Origin: CAIWHR01 sp963811685
Lineage (GTDB): Bacteria; Pseudomonadota; Gammaproteobacteria; Burkholderiales; Casimicrobiaceae
Reading direction: 5' to 3'
DNA: 64,000 bases
Assembly: GCA_963811685.1 (NCBI GenBank)
Contig: CAWESK010000007.1
Span: 245,199 to 309,198, forward strand
Shown here: positions 27,312 through 36,798 of the stretch, piece after piece
Position numbering within the stretch: position 1 is the stretch's first letter
Layout: each line of letters opens with the position of its first letter
Translations under genes and position numbers: made by a program
Notes under the pieces: generated by a model
The model's input: the letters and a program-made list of their open reading frames with translations, nothing else
Database searches by the model: none
What the model was told of the DNA's origin: nothing

Positions 27312-28473
27312 AGCGCGGCGGCGAAGAGTGCGCGAAGTCCTCGCGGGTGCAGGCGCGAGGATTCGTGCGGTGGCAGGTGTCGTTGATCGCGATGTCGACC
27401 AGCGCCGGGATGTCGGCCTGCGTCACCGGCCGCTTCGATGCGTGCGCACGCAGCGTAGCGGGGATGCCGAGATCGGCTTTCATCCGGCCGAGCCAGTCGA
27501 CGAAGGCGGCGGCGCCTGCCTCGGGCGCCATCGCCGCCGCACCGGGGACGCCGGCGACGCGCGCGAGCTCGGCCATCTTCGCAGTCGCCGCCGGCAGGTT
27601 GAAGCGCATCACGTGGTCGATCATGATGCCGTTCGCGAGCCCGTGATGCAGATCCGCGACCGTCGAGAGCGCGTGCGCGCAGGAATGCACCGCACCCAGA
27701 TCCTTCTGGAAGGCGATCGCGCCCATCATCGAGCTCATCAGCATGTCGCCGCGCGCGGCGAGGTTCCTGCCGTCGCGCACGGCGAGCGGCAGCGCGCGCG
27801 CGGCGATCCGCACGCCTTCGAGCGCGATGCCATCGCACAGCGGATGGTATTCGGGCGACAGGTAGGACTCGACGTTGTGGGTCAGCGCGTCCATGCCGGT
27901 CGCCGCGGTGATCGACGCAGGCAGATCGATGGTCAATTCGGGATCGGCGAACACGCATTTCGCGAGCAGCTTCGGCGAGAAGATGATCTTCTTCACGTGC
28001 GTCGTATCGTCCGAGACGACGGCGGAGCGTCCGACCTCGGAGCCCGTGCCGGCGGTCGTCGGCAGCGCGACGAAATACGGAAGCTCGCCATCGATCGGGC
28101 GCACGCGCGGATGATCCCACGCGTATTCGAGGATGTCGCCCGGATGCGTCGCCATCAACGCGATCGCCTTGGCGACATCCAGCGCCGCGCCGCCACCCAA
28201 TCCGACGACCGCGTCGGCGCGATGCGTCTTGTACGCCTGCGCGCCATGATCGACCTGGCTCTTCACCGGGTTGCCCCAGATCTCGGAGTAGACGGCGACA
28301 TCGAGACCGGACAGTCCGGCGACGAACTCGGCGAGCAGCGGCAACGGCGCGATGCCGCGATCGGTGACGACGAGCGGCCGGCGCACGCCCTGCGCCTTCA
28401 AGTGATCGGCGACGAGGCGGCGGGCGCCGGGACCGAAATGGATCGTCGTCGGAAAGCTGAAGCGATGGATCAT
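27308..28473 (-). CDS. Iron-containing alcohol dehydrogenase
   Basis: About 387-residue group III Fe-ADH. N-terminal HFGPGARRLVADHLKAQG, the nucleotide loop GLGGGAALDVAKAIA and PTTAGTGSEVGRSAV are present. The metal-binding Asp/His set includes the ATGMDALTHNVE and AVHSCAHALSTVADLHHGLAN segments. Near the end a base is missing (about 27328-27334): DFA reads on out of frame, while the other frame gives LFAAAL and a stop at 27308. Context with ALDH, gamma-glutamyl hydrolase and GS-like ligase suggests a gamma-glutamylated amino alcohol as substrate. Upstream is divergent from a secreted protein gene. Confidence 0.86.
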
Positions 28474-28629
28474 GGCGGGCGCCGATGAAAAGGAGGAGAC
28501 TGGAAACCGACAGTGGGACTGCAGCCCGGATTTTAGCGCAGTCCCCGGCTGCGTCGGTCGAGTGTCGAGGATTAAGCCGCTCGCCGCTGCTGTTTGCTCG
28601 CGGGGACCCAGATACTGAAAGGGGGCGCC

Positions 28630-29445
28630 ATGCGGATCCGGATCGCCAACATCGTTGCAGCGTCTTTCGCGCTTCTCCTCTCGCTCCCCGCGCAGGCCGC
28701 CAACTACGCGGATTGGTGGTGGGGCGGCCCTGCCCAATCCGGCCAGGGCGTCAACGTAGGCCAGCAGGCGAATCTCGTGTTCGCCTCGTGGTTCAGCTAC
28801 GACGAGCAAGGCAAAGGGATGTGGCTCGTTTTCTCGGGCCCGCTCGACGGGTCGGGCAAGCTCGTGGAAGGGACACTCTATCGAACGACGGGACCCGCGC
28901 TCGGCACGACGTTCGACGCGACGAAAGTCGCCGCCACGCCGGTGGGCAACGGCACGCTGACGTTCGACGACATGCACCATGCGACGTTTGCGTGGAGCGT
29001 CGACGGCATGAACGGCAGCATGGCGCTGGTGCGGCAGACGTACGGCGCGTCGCGGATCGCCGGCGATTTCGACGGCTTCACCGATGGCAGTCTGCATTGC
29101 GACAACATGGGCATGTCAATGGGAATGGGAATGCCCCCGGAGCCAACCGATATGCCCTTGCATGCCCAGGGGTCGCTGTCGATCTCGGCGGCGGCCGGAC
29201 GGGCGAGCGGCACCGCCGTGTTCGACTCGCATGCCTGCGAATGGACCGGCGACTACGTGCAGAGCGGCCAGACGGTGCACGTCACCGGCACCGCGATGTG
29301 CCCGCCGCCGGTCGGCGCGGCGGCCCTCGACCTGACGCTGCTCGTCGTCGATCGAGCGCTCGTCGGCTGGCAGCGGCTGACGTCGTCGTCGATGATGGGG
29401 AGTTGCTTCCAGATGGAGCAGTTCTCGATGGTTCGCCGCGACTGA
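28630..29445 (+). CDS. Secreted protein of unknown function, Met/His-rich segment
   Basis: 271 residues with a clear signal peptide (IVAASFALLLSLPAQA, cleavage after AQA). The mature start has the motif YADWWWGGPAQSGQGVNVGQQ followed by FASWFSYDEQGKGMWLVFSG, a repeat-like pattern seen in uncharacterised exported proteobacterial proteins. DDMHHATF and the Met-rich stretch CDNMGMSMGMGMPPEP look able to bind copper or another soft metal; this is inference. Four Cys may pair in the periplasm. ATG 28630 follows AAAGGGGG. It is a single gene between Fe-ADH and the GNAT remnant. Confidence 0.75.
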   Translation: MRIRIANIVAASFALLLSLPAQAANYADWWWGGPAQSGQGVNVGQQANLVFASWFSYDEQGKGMWLVFSGPLDGSGKLVEGTLYRTTGPALGTTFDATKVAATPVGNGTLTFDDMHHATFAWSVDGMNGSMALVRQTYGASRIAGDFDGFTDGSLHCDNMGMSMGMGMPPEPTDMPLHAQGSLSISAAAGRASGTAVFDSHACEWTGDYVQSGQTVHVTGTAMCPPPVGAAALDLTLLVVDRALVGWQRLTSSSMMGSCFQMEQFSMVRRD

Positions 29446-29466
29446 CGCGGGTCGCACGCGGTCGAA

Positions 29467-29973
29467 CTACGCCGGTGGCAGAAATCGCACCATGTGGTTC
29501 TTGTCGAAGTAAGCGTCGCCGACGCGGAGCGCACGCGGCTCGATGCCGAACGAGCGAAAGCCCTCGCTCTCGTAGAGGAGCCGCGCCGGCGTCGTTCGAG
29601 TTCGTGACGGTCAGCACGAGCTGCTCCAGCGCCGGCTTCCCGCTCCGCTGCCGCAACGAGATGCGCGGAGCAGCGCGCGCCCGATGCCGCGGCGGCCGAA
29701 ATCAGGCGCCACGTACATGCCGAACACCCTGGCCTTGTGGCGGTTCTTGGCGCGCGGCTCGCGCGCGAGCCCGACCACGCCGGCGAGCATGTCGCCGACG
29801 AACGCGCCGAAGACCCGCTCCGGACTGTCCGGCGCGATCCGCGCTTCGGTCGCCGACAGGGGTTTCGCCGCCTCGGCATCGACGCTCGACGTGAAGGCGT
29901 CGGGATGCTCGTCGAGGCCGCGCAGCCGCAGTGCGCGATAGGCGGGAGCGTCGGCGGCGTGAGGCGCCGTGAT
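29467..29973 (-). pseudogene. GNAT N-acetyltransferase, several frameshifts
   Basis: Three reading frames must be joined to recover a GNAT protein: AYRALRLRGLDEHPDAFTSS to FGMYVAPDFGRRGIGRALL (acetyl-CoA loop, about 29660-29970), then HLVAAAEREA, then LEQLVLTVTNSND, then LLYESEGFRAFGIEPRALR to the end at 29467. No start codon is seen in the first frame. It is the most damaged gene in the window, so real decay is as likely as error. It begins about ten bases after the glutamine-synthetase-like stop, in the same direction. Confidence 0.7.
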
Positions 29974-29982
29974 CGGCCGACT

Positions 29983-31357
29983 TCAGATGATTTCGAAATA
30001 ACGCTTCATCTCCCAATCGGTGACGGCGTCCTGCCACTGGCGCCACTCCCATTCGCGCGTCGCGGCGAAGTGGTCGACGAAATCGTCGCCGAACCAGTCG
30101 CGCGCCACCGCCGAGTCGCGAAAGATGCGCGTCGTCTCGATCAGCGTGCGCGGAGCGCGGGGAACGTTCTCGGCGCCCTGGTTCGTTCCGTGGATCGGCT
30201 TGGCCGTGAGCTTCATGTTCCGCTCGATGCCGTTGAGGCCCGCGGCAAGGCAGGCGGCGGCGGCAAGGTACGGATTCATGTCGGCGCCCGGGCAGCGCGT
30301 CTCGAGGCGCGTGGACTTCGGCGACGCGGCCAGCACGCGGAAACTGGCCGTGCGGTTGTCGACGCCCCATGTCGGCTTCACCGGCGCCCAGAAGCCGTCG
30401 ACGAGGCGCTTGTAGCTGTTGATCGTCGGCCAGTACATCGGCGCCATTTCCATCAGCGCCGCAACCTGACCGGCGAGGTAGCTCTCGAAGAGCCGGCTCA
30501 TGCCGTGGCGCCCCTTCGGATCGTGGAAGACATTCTTCTTGCCGTCGGACAGGGACTGGTGAATATGGCCGGAACAGCCGGGGAGCTGCGCGTTCCACTT
30601 GGCCATGAAGCTCGGCATGATGCCGAAGCGCGCGCCGATCTCCTTGGCGCCCGTCTTGAACAGGATCGCGCGGTCGGCGGCCTCGAGCGCCTCGGAGAAC
30701 GTGATCGCCGCTTCGTACACGCCCGGGTCCCGTTTCGGTGTGCAGTCCCTCGATCGGCACGCCGAACGCGGCCATCTCGTTCATCAGCGCAGCGAAGAAA
30801 TCGCGGTTCGCATTGGCGCGCAGCAGCGAATAGCCGAACATGCCGGGCGTGAGCGTGGTCGGCCCGACGCCTTTCTTGTCCGCCCACGATTGCGGCGTCT
30901 CGATGAAATTGAACCACTCGAATTCCATCCCGCACATCGGCATCACGCCGAGCTTTTCGGCGCGCTTCAGCACGCGTTTCAGCACCTGCCGCGGGCAGAT
31001 TCCGAGCGGGACTTCCTTGCCGTTCTTCTGCTGGACGAATTCGCCGAGAAAGAAGGGAACGCCGTCGTCCCACGGCACGTGGCGCAGCGTGCCGAGGTCG
31101 ATCTTCGCGAGCGCGTCGGGAAACCCCTTGTGCCAGCCGGTGAGCGACGTGTTGTCGTACGTCACGTCCATCATGTCCCAGCCGAACACGACGTCGCAAA
31201 AGCCGAAACCGCCCTCGGCGGCCGAATAGAACTTGTCCTTGTGGAGGTATTTGCCGCGCAGGATGCCGTCGATGTCCGATACGGCGACCTTGACGCGGGT
31301 GCCCGGCGCATTGCGGACGGCGGCGATGGCCTTGGCGGCCGGTGTTGCCAGCGGCAT
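29983..31357 (-). CDS. Glutamine-synthetase-family gamma-glutamyl-amine ligase (frameshifted)
   Basis: About 457 residues after repair. The N-terminal beta-grasp has VKVAVSDIDGILRGKYLHKDKF; the catalytic core has CGMEFEWFNF, EGLHTETGPG, GCSGHIHQSL and GADMNPYLA. It lacks the housekeeping GlnA adenylylation region pattern and is closer in organisation to PuuA/GlnA4-like ligases that attach glutamate to an amine. An extra G (30722-30724) shifts the frame in TETGPGVYEAA. RBS GAGGAGGAA precedes ATG 31357. With the hydrolase, ALDH and Fe-ADH it forms a plausible gamma-glutamylation route, although the genes are in more than one transcription unit. Confidence 0.85.
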
Positions 31358-31489
31358 GAGTTCCTCCTCGATGCACCCGTCCGGAACGGTTCGTCGTGGC
31401 GATCTCGCCGGCGCGGAGCGGGCAGATGATAGCGCAACGGTGCCGGCGCTCCAGGCCGGGATGGCACAATCCGCTTCGATGCCCCTCCC

Positions 31490-32378
31490 GTGGACCTGCC
31501 GGTCGTGACCCATGCCCGCGCTCTGGGAGCCGTACATGCCGCAGTCTTGCTGTTCGGTTTCGCCGGGCTCTTCGGCCGCTGGCTCGACTTGTCGCCGATC
31601 GCCATCGTGCTGGGGCGCACGGCGATTGCCGCATGCGCGCTCGGCGTCGTGCGCTGCGCAGGCGGGGCGCGAGCGGCCGCCGTTCGATCTGCGCCTCATC
31701 GCCAACGGGGCCGTGCTCGCGCTGCATTGGGTCGCGTTCTTCGCGGCGATCCAGACGGCGGGCGTTGCAATCGGACTCCTGGGATTCGCGAGCTTTCCGC
31801 TTTTCGTGCTGATCCTCGAGCGCCTGATGCTGGGACGGCGCTGGAGCGGCCGCGAAGCGCTGACCGCGCTTTGCGTGATCGCCGGAATTGCGCTGCTGGT
31901 GCCCGAGCCGTCGTTCGCGAATCGCACGGTGCACGGCCTCGCGTGGGCGCTCGTCTCCGGCTTCGCGTTCGCGCTGCTCGCCGTGCTCAATCGACGTTAC
32001 TCGGCAGCGCGCGGCGCCGTCGACATCGCGTTCTGGCAGAACCTCCTGGCGGGGCTCGTGCTGCTGCCGTTCGCGGCGGGCGACGCGGCCGCCTTGGGCA
32101 GCATCGGCGCGCGCGAGATCGCGCTCCTGCTGGTGCTGGGTCTTTTCTGCACCGCGCTCGCCCACACGCTTTTCATCGCCTCGCTCTCCCGCCTGTCGGC
32201 CCATACCGCGTCCACGGTCGCCGCGCTCGAGCCCGTATACGGCATCGCGCTGGCGGCGCTGCTCCTGGGAGAGATTCCCGGGGCTCGCACCGTCGCGGGC
32301 GGCACGCTGATCGTCGGCGCCGCGCTGGCGGCCACGCGGCGGGGGATGATGGTTGGCGAGCAGCAGGCGAATCGGTAG
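31490..32378 (+). CDS. EamA/DMT-family permease (frameshifted)
   Basis: About 295 residues after repair, two EamA repeats. The first frame from GTG 31490 gives HAAVLLFGFAGLFGRWLDLS and IAIVLGRTAIAACALGVV. One extra base near 31665 shifts to the frame with VLALHWVAFFAAIQTAGVA through VYGIALAALLLGEIPGA to 32378. It is divergent from the GS-like ligase gene, 132 bases away, so an amine or amino-acid substrate is possible but unproven. Confidence 0.8.
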
Positions 32379-32416
32379 CATCGCGCAACCGCAGGACGAG
32401 GACGAGAGGCGGATCG

Positions 32417-32926
32417 ATGATCGTGGTCGTGATGGGCGTGAGCGGCAGCGGCAAGACGGTGGTCGGCGCGGCGCTGGCGGCGTCGCTCGGCTGGCCGTTT
32501 CTCGACGGCGACGACTTCCATCCGCCGGCGAATGTGGCCAAGATGGCGTCCGGCACGCCGCTCGTCGATGCCGACCGCTGGCCGTGGCTCGACCGGATCG
32601 CGGGCGAGATGGCGGCCGTGCTCGCGCGCGGCGGCAACGCCGTCGTCGCCTGCTCGGCGCTGCGCCAGGCGTACCGCGATCGCCTCGCCGCGGCCGCGCG
32701 CGCGCCGGGCGATGTCCGCTTCGTTTATCTCAAGGGCGATTTCGACACGATTGCCGCGCGTCTCGCGGCCCGCAAGCATCGCTACATGCCGGCTACGCTT
32801 CTGGCAAGCCAGTTCGCGACGCTGGAAGAGCCCGCGGATGCGATCGTCGTCGATGCCGGTGCGGCAATCGCGGACGAGGTTGCCTCGATACGCGAGCGCC
32901 TTGCCGCGGCGGCGGTGCAGGCATGA
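32417..32926 (+). CDS. gntK: Gluconokinase
   Basis: 169-residue kinase of the GntK/IdnK type, phosphorylating gluconate to 6-phosphogluconate. The P-loop GVSGSGKTVVG (residues 8-18) is followed by FLDGDDFHPPANVAKMASGTPL, the family signature, and ACSALRQAYRDRL. ATG 32417 lies 38 bases after the EamA stop, and the stop overlaps metC by four bases. No other gluconate gene is near, so the pairing with metC is not functionally explained. Confidence 0.92.
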   Translation: MIVVVMGVSGSGKTVVGAALAASLGWPFLDGDDFHPPANVAKMASGTPLVDADRWPWLDRIAGEMAAVLARGGNAVVACSALRQAYRDRLAAAARAPGDVRFVYLKGDFDTIAARLAARKHRYMPATLLASQFATLEEPADAIVVDAGAAIADEVASIRERLAAAAVQA

Positions 32927-34116
32927 GCACCGGCCAGCCGCCCGATCGTCGCAAGTGGAAGCCGGCGACGCAGGCCGGCCATCTGGGACGCGATTCCGCG
33001 CGCTTCATGGGCGCCGTCAACACGCCGGTCTTCCGCGCGTCGACCATGCTGTTTCCGACGGTCGCCGCGTTCGACCGGTACGAGCGCGGTGAATACGAGC
33101 TGATTTCATACGGGCTGCATGGCCTGCCGACCGTCACGGATCTGCAAGATGCGGTGGCGCAGATCGAGGGCGGTCATCAGGCGTTCGCGGTGCCGTCCGG
33201 ACTTGCCGCGACGACGCTGCCTTTCCTCGCCCTGCTGCGTGCGGGCGATCACACGCTCGTCCCGGATGCCGTCTACGGGCCCACGCGACGCTTCTGCAGC
33301 CGGCATCTGACGCGGCTCGGCATCGAGGTCAGCTACTACGATCCGCTCGCTGGCGCAGCCGTCGAGCGCGAGTTTCGGCCGAATACCAGGCTCGTCTTCA
33401 CCGAATCGCCCGGATCGCTGACGTTCGAGGTGCAGGACGTTCCCGCCATAGCCGACGTCGCGCACCGGCGCGGCGCGCTCGTCGCCATGGACAATTCCTG
33501 GGCGACGCCGTTCGGATTTCGCTCGTTCGATCATGGCGTCGACGTGTCCGTCCATGCGGCGACCAAATACATCGGCGGCCACTCCGACGTTCTGCTGGGC
33601 CTCATCCTGACAAACGAGGCTACGACACCGATGCTGCACCGGTTATGGACCGACATGGGCGTGACCGCGTCGAGCGACGACTGCTTCCTCGGCCTGCGCG
33701 GGCTGCGCTCCCTGCCGCTGCGCCTCGCACGCCATCAGGCGAGCGCGACGACCATCGCAGAGTGGCTGCGCGCGCGGCCCGAGGTGCGCGAAGTGATCTA
33801 TCCGCCGCTCGCGGGCTCACGCGGACACGAGCTGTGGCGGCGCGATTTTCTGGCGGGGTCGGGGCTCTTCACCGTCGTGCTCCACCCCGTTGCCAAGGAG
33901 CACATCGACGCGATGCTGGATGGCATGCGCGTTTTCTCGATGGGCGTGAGCTGGGGCGGCTACGAGAGCCTGATGATCCCGATCCGTCCGGAACGCACGC
34001 GCACGGCGACGCACTGGGATGCAGGGGGCCCCTGCCTGCGCCTCGCGATCGGTCTCGAGGACGCCGACGATCTCATCGCGGATCTTGCGGAGGGATTCGA
34101 GCGTTTTGCGCGCTGA
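32923..34116 (+). CDS. metC: Cystathionine beta-lyase
   Basis: 397-residue Cys/Met-metabolism PLP enzyme that splits cystathionine to homocysteine, pyruvate and ammonia. The Schiff-base Lys is in VHAATKYIGGHSD, PLP Asp in VAMDNSWATP, and the N-terminal FMGAVNTPVFRASTMLFP and YGLHGLPT fit the MetC branch rather than gamma-synthases. ATG 32923 overlaps the gntK stop. It runs convergently into the livG end with nine bases between. Confidence 0.88.
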   Translation: MSTGQPPDRRKWKPATQAGHLGRDSARFMGAVNTPVFRASTMLFPTVAAFDRYERGEYELISYGLHGLPTVTDLQDAVAQIEGGHQAFAVPSGLAATTLPFLALLRAGDHTLVPDAVYGPTRRFCSRHLTRLGIEVSYYDPLAGAAVEREFRPNTRLVFTESPGSLTFEVQDVPAIADVAHRRGALVAMDNSWATPFGFRSFDHGVDVSVHAATKYIGGHSDVLLGLILTNEATTPMLHRLWTDMGVTASSDDCFLGLRGLRSLPLRLARHQASATTIAEWLRARPEVREVIYPPLAGSRGHELWRRDFLAGSGLFTVVLHPVAKEHIDAMLDGMRVFSMGVSWGGYESLMIPIRPERTRTATHWDAGGPCLRLAIGLEDADDLIADLAEGFERFAR

Positions 34117-34125
34117 CGAAGCCCT

Positions 34126-34896
34126 TCAGGCTCCGTTGGTTCCCAGGTACACCGCCTGCACCCGCGGGTCGCCGCGAATCGCGGCCGGCGGTCCTTCGGC
34201 GATGATGCGGCCGCGATCGAGAACGATCACGCGATCGGCGTGGCCGAACACGATGTCCATGTCGTGCTCGGTGAAGAGCACCGCGATGTGCTCTCCGCGC
34301 GCGAGCGAGGCGGCAAGCTCCATCAGCCGGCCGCGCGAACGCGGCGACATCCCCGCCGTCGGCTCGTCCATCAGCAGGAGCCGCGGCCGGCAGGCCAGCG
34401 CGAGGGCGAGCTCGACGCGCTTGGCATCGCCATAGGCGAGTGTCGCGCATCCCTGGTTGGCGAAGCGCGTCATCCGCACGCGATCGAGCAGGGCATCGGC
34501 CTCGTCGCGCACGAGGTCGATGGCGCGCGACGTCACCGCGCCCTGCGCGTCGTCACGCGCGATAAGCGCCATCTGCACGTTCTCGCGCACCGTCATCGAC
34601 GCGAACGTCGCGGCGACCTGGAACGTGCGGCCGACCCCCCGGCGCGCGATGGCGCGGGGCGGCAGCCCCTCGACGCGCTTGCCCAGCAATGCGATGGAGC
34701 CGGCATCCGGCGTGAGCTGGCCGTTCAGCAGGTTGAAGCACGTCGTCTTGCCGGCGCCATTGGGACCGATCAGGGCGACGACCTCGCCGGCATCCACGCG
34801 AAACGAGACGTCGGCGACCGCATCCACGCCGCCGAACGCCTTGGACAGTCCGTCGACCGCCAGTACCGGTGAGGTCATGGTCCCGGCAGCATTCAT
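34126..34896 (-). CDS. livG: Branched-chain amino acid-type ABC transporter ATP-binding protein LivG
   Basis: 256-residue ATPase. Walker A GPNGAGKTT, LivG-specific FNLLNGQLTPDAGSI and GVGRTFQ, signature LAYGDAKRVELALA (degenerate LSGGQ), Walker B LLLMDEPTAGM. ATG 34896 overlaps the LivHM stop by four bases. A LivF partner ATPase is not encoded after it; metC is met tail to tail. Either LivF is elsewhere or LivG works as a homodimer. Confidence 0.9.
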   Translation of the reverse strand: MNAAGTMTSPVLAVDGLSKAFGGVDAVADVSFRVDAGEVVALIGPNGAGKTTCFNLLNGQLTPDAGSIALLGKRVEGLPPRAIARRGVGRTFQVAATFASMTVRENVQMALIARDDAQGAVTSRAIDLVRDEADALLDRVRMTRFANQGCATLAYGDAKRVELALALACRPRLLLMDEPTAGMSPRSRGRLMELAASLARGEHIAVLFTEHDMDIVFGHADRVIVLDRGRIIAEGPPAAIRGDPRVQAVYLGTNGA

Positions 34897-36773
34897 CGGC
34901 GCCCTCGCCCGAAGGCTCGCTGCAGCGCGCCGCCGATGCCCGTCGGGAACGCGATGACGATGACGAGGATCGCCGCGCCGAGCACCGCATGCCAGTACTC
35001 GGTGACGCGCGCGAGCGTGTCGGAAAGCCACGTGAAGGCCACGGCGCCGATCAGCGGTCCGGCGAGCGCGTTGAGGCCGCCCAGCAGCACGATGACGAGC
35101 GCGTCGACCGACCGCGGGAGCGCGAGCGTCTCGGGTGAAATGCTGCCCTTGGAGAAGGCGAAGACAGCGCCGGCGAGCCCGGCGAACGCGCCCGCTGCGG
35201 CGAATGCCCGCCATTGCGTGCGCCGGACGTCGATGCCGATCGCTTCGGCCCGCAGCGGCGAATCGCGCCCCGCGCGGAGCGCGTAGCCGAAGGGAGCCTG
35301 CGCCATCCAGGCGATCGCGGCGAGGGCGACGCCGCAGACGACGAGCGCGAACTCGTAATACGCTTGCCGGCTTGCGAGCCATGACGAGGGCCAGACGCCG
35401 ACGACGCCGTTCGAGCCGCCGGTCACGCTGTCCCACTGGAATGCGATCGACCAGGTGATCTGCGCAAAGGCAAGGGTCAGCATCGCGAGGTAGACGCCCG
35501 ACAGCCGCACGCAGAACCAGCCGAACACGATCGCGCCGACGAGCGCCGCGAGCGGAGCAAGTACGAGCGCCGCTTCCATCGGCCAGCCGTGCTTGACCGC
35601 CAGCGCAGCCGCGTAGGCGCCGATTCCGAAGTACGCGGCGTGCCCGAACGACGCGAGGCCGCCGGTGCCCATCAGGAACTGCAGGCTTGCGGCGAACAGC
35701 GCGAAGACGAGGATGTCGGTGGCAAGGACGAGCGCATATTCGTCGCCGGCGAGCGGCAACGCCGCCGCAAGCGCGAGCGCGATCAGCGCACCGATGAGCG
35801 CCCGTCGTCCCGGCGGCACGACGAGCTCGCGAAACTCGGCGATCGGTGTCGTCGGCGGCGTCGCCGGCGCCGCACCCAGCAATCCGTACGGCCGCAACGC
35901 CAGCACGACCGCCATCACGACGAACTCGGCGACCAGCGTCAACTTGGGAAACGCGACCGCCACGCCGGCGATGTCGACGGTGCCGAGCGCAATGCACAGC
36001 GCGCGCACGAGCCCGATGATCAGAGCGGCGACGAACGCGCCCGGAATCGAGCCGAGACCGCCGACGACCGTCACGACAAACGCCTCGGCGATCACCGACA
36101 GATCCATGCCGAGGTTCGCCGGCTCGACCGGCAAACGAAGCGCGCCCGCCAGTCCGGCGAGAAACGCGCCGAGCGCGAAGACCGTCGTGAAGAGCCGCGC
36201 CTCGTCGATGCCGAGCGCTCCGGCGAGCGTCCGATTCTCGGTGGCCGCGCGTACGACGATCCCGAATCGCGTCCGGTTCATGAGCGCCCAGAGCGCGACG
36301 AGCACGAGCGGGCCGAGTCCCAAGAGCAGGAGATCGTAGGTAGGCACCGCACGACCGAAGAGATCGACTGCGCCCGTAAAGCCGGCGGCGCGCGGGCCCA
36401 ACAAATCCTCCGGCCCCCAGATCGCAAGGACGGCGTCGCGCACGATCAGCACGATCCCGAAGGTCGCCGCGAGCTGCAAGAGCTCGGGCGCCGCATAGAT
36501 CCGCTTCAGCACGAGCCGCTCGATCAGCGCGCCGATCAATGCGACGGCGAGCGCTGCGAGCGCGACCGCGGCCCAGAATCCGAGCGGGCCGCGTCCGAGC
36601 GCGGCGACGAGCGTCCAGGCGAGATACGCGCCCAGCATGTACAGCGAACCGTGGGCGAAATTGACGATGCGCGTGACGCCGAAGATCAGCGTCAGGCCGA
36701 CGGCGACGAGGAACAGCGACGACGCTCCGGCGAGGCCGTTCAGCAGTTGCGCGAAAAGGGAAGCGATGGACAC
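34893..36773 (-). CDS. Fused LivH-LivM permease of a Liv-type ABC transporter
   Basis: 626 residues. Residues 1-300 are LivH-like (SLFLVAVGLTLIFGVTRIVNFAHGS, VVRAATENRTLAGALGID, VVGGLGSIPGAF); residues about 330-620 are LivM-like (FLMGTGGLASFGHAAYFGIGAY, LRAGRDSPLRAEAIGID, VIVLLGGLNALAGPLIGA). Both EAA-like loops are intact. The fusion supplies the whole membrane channel. It lies between livK and livG in one transcript, 25 bases after livK. Substrates of such systems include amides, urea and aromatic acids as well as amino acids. Confidence 0.9.
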   Translation of the reverse strand: MSIASLFAQLLNGLAGASSLFLVAVGLTLIFGVTRIVNFAHGSLYMLGAYLAWTLVAALGRGPLGFWAAVALAALAVALIGALIERLVLKRIYAAPELLQLAATFGIVLIVRDAVLAIWGPEDLLGPRAAGFTGAVDLFGRAVPTYDLLLLGLGPLVLVALWALMNRTRFGIVVRAATENRTLAGALGIDEARLFTTVFALGAFLAGLAGALRLPVEPANLGMDLSVIAEAFVVTVVGGLGSIPGAFVAALIIGLVRALCIALGTVDIAGVAVAFPKLTLVAEFVVMAVVLALRPYGLLGAAPATPPTTPIAEFRELVVPPGRRALIGALIALALAAALPLAGDEYALVLATDILVFALFAASLQFLMGTGGLASFGHAAYFGIGAYAAALAVKHGWPMEAALVLAPLAALVGAIVFGWFCVRLSGVYLAMLTLAFAQITWSIAFQWDSVTGGSNGVVGVWPSSWLASRQAYYEFALVVCGVALAAIAWMAQAPFGYALRAGRDSPLRAEAIGIDVRRTQWRAFAAAGAFAGLAGAVFAFSKGSISPETLALPRSVDALVIVLLGGLNALAGPLIGAVAFTWLSDTLARVTEYWHAVLGAAILVIVIAFPTGIGGALQRAFGRGRR

Positions 36774-36798
36774 GCGGGGAAGGGCGTGCCGGGAGAGC

